Source: Dryomyza anilis (lineage: Eukaryota; Arthropoda; Insecta; Diptera; Dryomyzidae). From it: a stretch of 64,000 bases of DNA. Under the pieces are notes generated by a model, which was given only the letters and a program-made list of their open reading frames with translations, ran no database searches and had not been told where the DNA came from. A program made the translations under genes and the position numbers. The DNA is taken from positions 87,556,349 through 87,620,348 of the forward strand of contig OX638131.1 in the NCBI GenBank assembly GCA_951804985.1. Direction: 5' to 3'. This document shows positions 56,409 to 64,000 of the stretch, one piece after another (position 1 is the stretch's first letter; each line of letters opens with the position of its first letter).

Positions 56409-56609
56409 CACAGAGAATATAGACGATTTGTTGCGCCAACCAACTCTTTGGTTAACCAACCTATTCGGTTATCTCAACCGCTTAGACGTTTGTTATTGTC
56501 AAAATAAAAAGAGTTGTAGTGTATACTGCAACCAATTTCGAACTGTTTTAGAACAATTTAGTACAGATTTAGAAGCTTTAGGACTATTGGTATTGGATTT
56601 TTCTGTGTG
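56409..56609 (+). mobile_element. MITE family A, copy with internal deletion
   Basis: Starts CACAGAGAATATAGACGATT, keeps CCTATTCGGTTATCTCAACC and AACAATTTAGTACAGATTTA, then passes directly to GGATTTTTCTGTGTG. About a third of the full-length element is missing. A spurious 81-codon frame crosses it. Confidence 0.75.
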
Positions 56610-56747
56610 AAGAAGTGTGTAGGCTATTGCAATATCAATCCCAATTAAAAGTTGGAGTTTCAATCTAGTGGGATCCCGAAATGACTGAATACCGGAAAAA
56701 ATATATAATAAATAACTGTTTTAACAAATTCAATGGTTTTAAATCCA

Positions 56748-56848
56748 CACACAGAATAGAAAATTGATGCGCCAACCAACGCTTTGCCCAACCAACAACT
56801 AACTTTTTATTCTTCCAACCTCATGCCAAAAGAGGATTTTTCTGTGTG
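56748..56848 (+). mobile_element. MITE family A, 101-bp minimal copy
   Basis: Both termini are intact (CACACAGAATAGAAAATTG and GAGGATTTTTCTGTGTG), but the centre jumps from TTTGCCCAACCAAC directly to AACTAACTTTTTATTC. It is the shortest copy seen and lies 139 bases from the preceding family A copy in the same orientation. Confidence 0.85.
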
Positions 56849-57899
56849 CAGGTTGTATATAATGGCCACATTTTTGAAAGATTGAGTTTTGTGAACCAAC
56901 CCCAAATAATGAAAACTAGAGTAGTGCTTCTAATCCCGAAATCTATATCTGGGTTAAATCATACTCATAATGGACGACAATGTTTTTCTTAAAATGAATT
57001 GTGAGTCTCGGATTTACAAAATAATTCTACCTCAAAAATACTGAAACATTTTAATTTAATAAAAAACGTACATAAAAAATTAGTTTGAATCAAAACAACT
57101 AAATTTCTATTTACTAAATTGGTTTCAAATATGCACAATAAATAAGTGATTTAAACTTATTTATTGTGCATTTTTTATAATTTTTTAATAAAGATTATTG
57201 TGGTTCATGTTAGGATATTTTCTTCTGATTAAAACGCCGGTACTAGCAAAAAAAAAAAAATAAAGAGATTGAAACCCCATACTAAAGAGGTTTAGAGATT
57301 AAGATGCCGACATCCAATTGCGATTAAATGAAGTGATGTTATTTGGCAAGCCAGGAAGTCTAATTGCACAAGGATTCTAACTGCTTTATTCGGCTGTGTT
57401 GACACACACAGAATATCAGAGACAAACATGGACGCAACATTCGATTGATGAATTTAATCAAGACACTTGATTAGAACATGTGAAACGGTTGGGCTGCGAT
57501 AACAGCTGTTTGATGAAGATTTCAATGTTGATGATGTTTGAGAACGAAGTTAAAAAATCATTGTATTGTATTTGAATAAATCCGTTTAAATTGTGACATA
57601 GTGCATTCGAGTGAAAAATGGTTGTATACTTGAACGATTCTTAACTCCATTGATTCGGTAAATTTAAATATTTCCATTCATTATGTATTAAATGGAGAGA
57701 ATAGAAGAAAAAACTGAAAACTGAATACTTACCACAAACTTTTGAAACAATCGATTTTTACATTAGTTGCTTTTTTATTGTTTTTATTTTAAATTTTTAA
57801 ATGAGTTTGGTTGTTTAATTTGAATTAGCTTTAGTGCTTTTAAAGTATTTTTTATATTTTCAGAATTCCAAATAGAAAGTTATGAATATCAATTCGTTA
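56849..57899. other. AT-rich intergenic sequence
   Basis: Includes a 20-base palindromic phrase around CACAATAAATAAGTG (about 57133-57170) and an isolated family A start, CACACAGAATATCAG, at about 57404. 57300-57560 is slightly more complex. No gene recognised. Confidence 0.45.
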
Positions 57900-58518
57900 T
57901 TATCATGCCAAAGGGGCAAATGTGTAATTTTGGTCATTTGCGTTATTTTTTACATTTTTGAATGTAGGTTTCCTCAAGTATACTGTGTCAAAATCGTGTG
58001 TGGTTTTGTTGGATGTTTCTAGCCACAAAAGACAAAACCAAAAGGGCGAATTCGAAAAATGGAAAATGTTCTTATGCCAAAAGGGCGAATCTTTTCGTTT
58101 TTCTGCCATAAATTTTCATTAGTATAAGATAAAATAGTGGTGGAAAGGCATTAATTGTTTGTTTGTAAAGCACTATCGATCATCGTCATTATTTTAAATT
58201 ATTTTTTTGAATTTTTATCATTTGCAAGAAAAATGTTTGGCAAATTATTTTTAAATAATGATGCCAATCAATAGGTGCTTTAAAAACAAACAATAAATGT
58301 CTTAACATCACTATTTTATCTTGCACCAATAAAGGGTTATAGCATAAAAAACAAAAATATTCGCGTTTTGGTCTGGATATAGCCTCACAAAATCCATATT
58401 AATAATTCAGTAAGTTGTCCAAATCCAAAATTTTCTAATTTTTAAAGCACTTAACAATTTAAAATTTGATTTGTCAACATTTTTAAAAATGCACATTCGC
58501 CCCTTAGGCATGACAGTG
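57900..58518 (+). mobile_element. Hairpin element family D, copy 3 (complete)
   Basis: Both termini are present: left ATCATGCCAAAGGGGCAAAT, right end reverse complement CACTGTCATGCCTAAGGGGC, an inverted repeat of about 28 bp. A strong internal palindrome (about 58105-58345) contains AAGATAAAATAGTGGTG and TTTAAAAACAAACAATAAAT. At 619 bp without coding frame it is the reference copy for the family in this window. No target duplication was certain. Confidence 0.75.
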
Positions 58519-58539
58519 GCGAATTAATGAATTCTGAAT

Positions 58540-59210
58540 ATATAAATTCAAATCGAATTTCTAAATAACAATTGATATCTTTAGAATTTCAAATGGAAAT
58601 TTCAAAATACAGTTGACGTCTTTTGAATTTCATATGGAATTTCTGAATTACAATTGACGTCTTTTGAATTTCAAATGGAATATCTGAATTACGATTGACG
58701 TCTTTTAAAATTCAAATGGAATTTCTTAATTATCATTGATGTGTTTTGTATTTCAAATGAAATATCTGAATTATAAAATGGAATTTCTGAATTACGACTG
58801 ATGTGTTTAAAATCCATATTAAATTTCTGAATTACGATTGATGTGTTTTGAATACAAATTGAATTTCTGAATTACTATTGATGTGTTTTGAATTTCAAAT
58901 AGAATTTCTGAATTACAATTGACGTGAATTACATTGATGTATTTTGAATTTCATATGGAATTTCTGAATTAGAATTGACGTCTTTTGAATTTCAAATGGA
59001 ATTTCTGAATTACAATTGGCGTATTTTGAATTTCATATGGAATTTCTGAATTACAACTGATGTGTTTTGAATTTCAAATAGAATTTCTGAATTACTATTG
59101 ATGTGTTTTGAATTACAATTGACATCTTTTGAATTTCAAATGGAATTTCTAAATTACAATTTATGTCTTTTGAATTTCAATTGATTTTTTCTGAATTACA
59201 TTTGTAAATA
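58540..59210. repeat. 41-bp minisatellite
   Basis: About fifteen units around TTTCTGAATTACAATTGACG followed by TCTTTTGAATTTCAAATGGAA. Units differ at a few bases (GACGTC versus GATGTG), and some are cut short. It starts right after the family D element. Confidence 0.88.
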
Positions 59211-60030
59211 AAGTTGATACCATACTACGCATTTCCAGATTTATAAATACTTGAATATCCCACAAATCCTTTAAGTATTTTCTAACCAAACGAAGCCTTC
59301 TCGAAAATCTTATAGTCATTTATTAAATTTCTGCTGTTGGTTGCCCACCAAAAACATCATTAATTATTGTGCCAGCAATGAATTTATTTTTCCAGTTCAA
59401 CTGTTGATTTTCTCTTCTATAATTTACGTAGCACCTGTTGCAGTTTTGCTATGCCTTAAATATTTTACTATACCATATAACGATACCTAAAGGCACAATT
59501 AATTCCACAATTAAATAACACACAACGCAAACGATTGAAATGTTCGCATAAAACATTTGCTTCCCATAAATACACGCACTAAATATTGACGTGCAATTTT
59601 AATGGTTTTCGCATTTCCCTAATCGAAAATAAACACAACACATACCCACACACATATTTATTTTGCAAATGCATCGACGAAAAGAAAATATTAACATGCA
59701 GCGTGTATATGGTAGGTACTACCTAGTATTTGTCTTGTATTATTGGGAATAATGGAAAAATAAATATTGCTCTTTAAATGAAAAAAAAAAATAGAAAAAA
59801 TTTCAAAATTTTATGATTACAAATGAAATAACGCCTAAAAATAAAATAAACCCAAAAATTTGATATACCTGTGCATTAAATAATATTTCCCGTGCTTTTC
59901 AGAAAAAGAGCCAAATCAATAATGGGGGGTGATTTTATTTTGTATTTTTAAAGTTATTACATACAATATTTAAAATTTTGGGTATTATTTTATTAGTATT
60001 AAAAAAAAATACTCATGTCTTGACCGACCA
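59211..60030. other. Intergenic sequence, partly complex
   Basis: 59280-59720 is relatively unique and balanced for this window; the rest is A/T-rich. No feature was recognised. Confidence 0.4.
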
Positions 60031-60708
60031 TAAATGAAAAAATACCAAATAAGTTTCAGAACTCATTTCGTATATTAGTTCTTTCAGTTGAATCCCACAA
60101 TGAAATAACCCACAATTAAAAAATACCCAATGAAATAGAGAAAAAATACGGGGTATTCCATGACAGTACGTCCAACTATTTTTTTAAATATTGCCGATTT
60201 GATTCAAACTTTTTTTGTGACTAGTACCCATGAGTCTTAAAATTGAAGCAAAATATAAGACCTCTTGAGGATTCGGTTACAGATTACCAAGATTCAATAG
60301 GACCTGACTTTTTTTAAATAAAGCGATTTTAAATACAGCTGTTTTAAATATAGCGGTTTTATGTTTTATCCAACTTTTACCATGTAATTTATAAAAAATT
60401 CAATGAATTTGTGATTACCTTAAAATAGTCAGTCTCTATTGAATCTTGGTACTCGGTAATCGGATCATCAAGAAGTCTAATATTTTGCACAAATTATAAG
60501 ACTCATGGGTACTAGTTACAAAGAAAGTTTGAACCAAATTCGCAACATTTCAACAATTAGTTGGCTGTACTGACATTGAATGTCCCATATTTTTCCTATA
60601 TTTATTGGGTATTTTTTAATTGTGGGTTATTTCATTGTGGGATTCAAATGAAAGAACTGATATACGAAATGAGTTCAGACACTTATTTCGTATTTTTTTT
60701 TCATTTAC
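60031..60708. mobile_element. Large foldback repeat, about 280-bp arms
   Basis: The left arm (60031 to about 60310) starting TAAATGAAAAAATACC returns in reverse complement from about 60420 to 60708. Shared landmarks are CAGAACTCATTTCGTATAT, CCACAATGAAATAACCCACA, ACTAGTACCCATGAGTCTTA and TACCAAGATTCAATAG. Arms differ at about one base in seven, and the central spacer is about 110 bp. Long imperfect arms suggest a foldback-type element or an old inverted duplication; the terminus and superfamily are undetermined. Confidence 0.8.
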
Positions 60709-60712
60709 GTTG

Positions 60713-61026
60713 CACACAGAATAGAGATTTGTTACGCCAACCAACTCTTTGACCAACTAATTTATTCGGTTGTCTCAACCGCTTAGTCGGTTGTAATTGT
60801 CAAGATAAAAAGAGTGATTACTTTGTACTGCAATCAATTTTTAACTGTTTTCGAACAATTTAGTACCGATTTAGAACCATTAGGAGTGTGTATAGACTAA
60901 TGTTTCAGGTGGCAGTTCCGTCAGCAAATTTGTAAACCATACGATTTAACCGAATGAAGTTAGTTGGTACAACTAACATTTTCATTCTTCCAACCTCATG
61001 CCAAATGAGGATTTTTTTTGTGTGTG
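60713..61026 (+). mobile_element. MITE family A, full-length copy
   Basis: Starts CACACAGAATAGAGATTTGT and ends GAGGATTTTTTTTGTGTGTG, with all internal landmarks present, about 314 bp. Its left end is only a few bases from the outer end of the foldback repeat, so one may have inserted at the border of the other. Confidence 0.85.
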
Positions 61027-61739
61027 GGGATATTTTATATATTTTTTAATATTCATATATTTATTTTAGGATTTATTTTAAATTTAAGGGATTATTTAAT
61101 ATTTGGTTTAAATGTAATATAATTTTTTGTGAAATATTAAAATTTGTAATGTGCCTAATTAAGTTGAGGGTTTTTTAAAAAGGAAGTTTACTTCATTTCA
61201 TTTCATTGGGGACATATTCTTCGTGTCAATAAAACAATTGCAATTTAACATATATTTAAAGTTATTTAATTTTATTGTAAAATACTGCTTAACAAAAACT
61301 AGAAAAAAAATTCAGTAACGTCATGCGATAACTTTAAGACCTTTACGACGACATATTGCAGTGAATTTGCTTAATGTTTTTTAATGATTATTTTTAAATG
61401 AATCAAAAACATATTTAGAATGTAGTGTAATACAATTTTATATATAAGAAAATATTTTAAAATGCTTAAAAATATATAAAAAATGAATTTATATTTGTTT
61501 ATAAATTTAAAAGTTTTAATATTTTAAAATTTAAATTAATTAATAAAATTAAAATATTGTGGTTTGCTTAAAATTAAATTTTACATGCGCGCAGCTACAA
61601 AAGCTATTCACGCAACTATGTAAATATTTAAAAATATTTAATTATATTTATGTATGGTTTGTATATTTGTATTGATTATTATTGCATTGAATTAATGGAA
61701 GAGCGATAGAATTACATTGGCACTTAATGAACGTCTAAT
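61027..61739. other. AT-rich intergenic sequence
   Basis: Nearly pure A/T stretches with no recognised feature. Confidence 0.5.
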
Positions 61740-64000
61740 ACTAAAAATTAAAATTAAATGAGTAAAATTACGGACAATTGCGTAAAATTATATAAATTTG
61801 CATATAATTAAATAAAAAAAAATTAAATAAATCTATAAAATAATTATATAAATTTATCTGAAGTTATATAAACTTATGTAAAATTATATAAACTTGTGTA
61901 AGATTATATAAACTCATGCAATCTTACGTATAAAATAATATAAAACACAAATTATATGATATAATGTTAAATTACATAAAATTATTTTATTTAATATTAG
62001 AGAAAATATACTCGAATTCATGTAAAAATATATAAAATATAGCAACATTACATAATACGGTGATTCATTTCAAACGCGTAAAGTACAATTCTCGTAAAAC
62101 AATAAATTTACGCGTAGGTTATCTCGAACGCATTGAGTTCTGATTTTGTATAACTTTAATAATTTTAGATGCACTTTAATTTTTAGTTAGATAAATTAGT
62201 TTTATTGAAAATAACAAAAAGATAGAATTTATGAAATTTACACTATTTACGCTGTTGATATGAATCCCCTTAATGTGGCGAAACTGCTTTATAAATTATA
62301 TCTAGTTAAGTGTTTAATAATTTTACAGAATAATTTTACAGAAGCTCACTTAAATTTAGCAAAATGTATGTAGATATTTTTGTAAAATTACTTTAAATGA
62401 CATAAAATTTTATAAAAATTCAGAAACGCACGTAAAATTATATGTAAAATAGTAAAATTATATAAATTGATATAAAATGGTGTTAAATTTACTTGCATGG
62501 TATTTTATATACAATTATGTAAAATTACGCAAAAAAAAATATATATTTAATTATAAAAACATATGATAAATTATAAAACATTACCGAAACTAATATAAAA
62601 TATACTGAATTACAGAAGTTTACGTAAAATTACATAAAATTTGTACAATTGTGTAAATTTACATAAAATTACGTAGAATTACATAAAATTATATAAAATT
62701 ACATAAATTTCATGTATAATTTTATATAAAATAATTAAAAATACATCATGTTAGATCGAAACTCGTGTAAAATTACATAAATATTATACAATTACATAAA
62801 ATTTATACAAATGTGAAAGTGACATAAAATTACGTAGAATGATATAAAATATAACAATTTACATAAATTCATGCATATTTATATAAAAAATAATTAAAAA
62901 TACATCATGTTAGATCGAAACTCGTGTAAAATTACATAAATTTTATACAATTACATAAAATTTATACAAATGTGTAAAGTTACATAAAATTACGTAGAAT
63001 TACATAAAATGATACAAAATTACATAAATTCATGTATATTTATATAAAAAATAATTAAAAATACAGCATTTCATCAATTTAATCGAAACTCATGTATAAT
63101 AACATAAATTTGTCAAACAAAATTACGTAAAAATAACATAAAACTCATGGCAAATCAAATAAAATAATATGAAATTCAATAAAATTTATAAAAATACATA
63201 AAAATCAGTAATATATGGTAAATTATATACTACTATGTAGAATCTTGTGTAAAATTATGCAAAATTGCATACAATTATATAAAATATTTCGCAATTACAC
63301 AAAACTATATAAAATATAACAACATTTACATAAATTTATGTAAAATAATATAAAATATAGTAAAATTTGAAAATTATATATAAAAATGTTGTCGATATTT
63401 ATGTCAAATTACCACAAATAATGTAAAATTACCACAAATAATGTAAAATTACAACAAAAATTGTAAAATGACTTACAATATATTAAAAAATAATAAAACT
63501 CATGGTAAATTTAATAATAAAATGTAAAAGCAAATAAAATATATAAAATGAAAGAAATTTACGTAAAGTTTACATAAAAAGTTTATACATTTTTTTTTTT
63601 TGTAAATTTACACAATTGTATATTAAAATTACTAAAACTATTGTAATAGTATGTAGAAGTATGTTAAATTGCATAAAATTATATAAATTTATTGTGTTTT
63701 TTATTTATAAAAGTGTAAAAAAACATAAAATTATGTAATCTTACATAAATTATCGAATTTCTTGAAATATTTTTAAAAACCTTGTTGAATTACATAAAAT
63801 TTAATAAATATACAATTATTTTACATAAAAATATGTTTAAAACTGAGTAAATGTTTCATAAAATTATGCAGAATTACTTAAAATAACGCAGTAATACATA
63901 AAATTATATAAAATTGCAGAAATTCTATTAAAAACTCTATAAAATTTTGCATAAAATATTGTAAAATTACGCAAAATTATAAAATCAAGTATTAAATTTC
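61740..64000. repeat. AT-only tandem array (ACATAAAATTATATAAAATT type)
   Basis: Short phrases such as AAAATTACATAAAATT, GTAAAATTA and ATATAAAATT recur over at least 2.2 kb to the window edge. A higher-order unit of about 160 bp is visible from 62700 to about 63110, marked by ATACATCATGTTAGATCGAA at 62741 and 62900 and a diverged form at 63061. GC content is very low and no reading frame is supported. Confidence 0.8.

Overview
The window is eukaryotic, AT-rich and intron-rich, and comes from a fly (Diptera, very probably a higher fly with a larger genome than Drosophila melanogaster). One protein-coding gene can be supported. It is the neuropeptide precursor gene Dh31 (diuretic hormone 31, calcitonin-like), read on the + strand. 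Its three coding exons (45783-45877, 50324-50443, 53073-53208) splice in frame into a 116-residue preprohormone: signal peptide, acidic propeptide, a Lys-Arg site, a 31-residue peptide, then an amidation glycine and four arginines. A TATA/Inr/DPE-like core promoter at 2216-2284 and a 5' untranslated exon ending in a strong splice donor at 2721/2722 lie upstream. They fit as the Dh31 promoter and exon 1, but that link across about 43 kb is inferred.

Layout. 1-1.3 kb: TTCGAA-rich tandem repeat. 1.3-2.7 kb: more GC-rich promoter region and exon 1. 2.7-45.7 kb: presumed intron 1, full of small mobile elements and satellites. These include foldback repeats, an internally deleted Tc1/mariner copy, a solo LTR, two tRNA-derived SINEs of three in the window, a broken non-LTR retrotransposon, several MITE families and a foldback element with an 8-bp target duplication. 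45.7-53.7 kb: the Dh31 coding exons, with a 19-bp minisatellite and a hAT-like element in intron 2 and a nested pair of elements in intron 3. 53.7-64 kb: downstream intergenic repeats ending in a long AT-only array.

Almost every open reading frame here is short and is either chance or a product of tandem repeats. Apart from Dh31, the only coding remnants seen are of transposase and reverse transcriptase, and both are broken. I see no bacterial-type genes, CRISPR, operons or rRNA. tRNA-like sequence appears only as SINE heads. I found no new multi-gene system. The most notable points are a proline at position 28 of the predicted DH31 peptide, several cleanly bounded and apparently unnamed non-autonomous transposons, one nested insertion proven by an empty site in the same window, and two inverted, related 19-bp minisatellites 28 kb apart.
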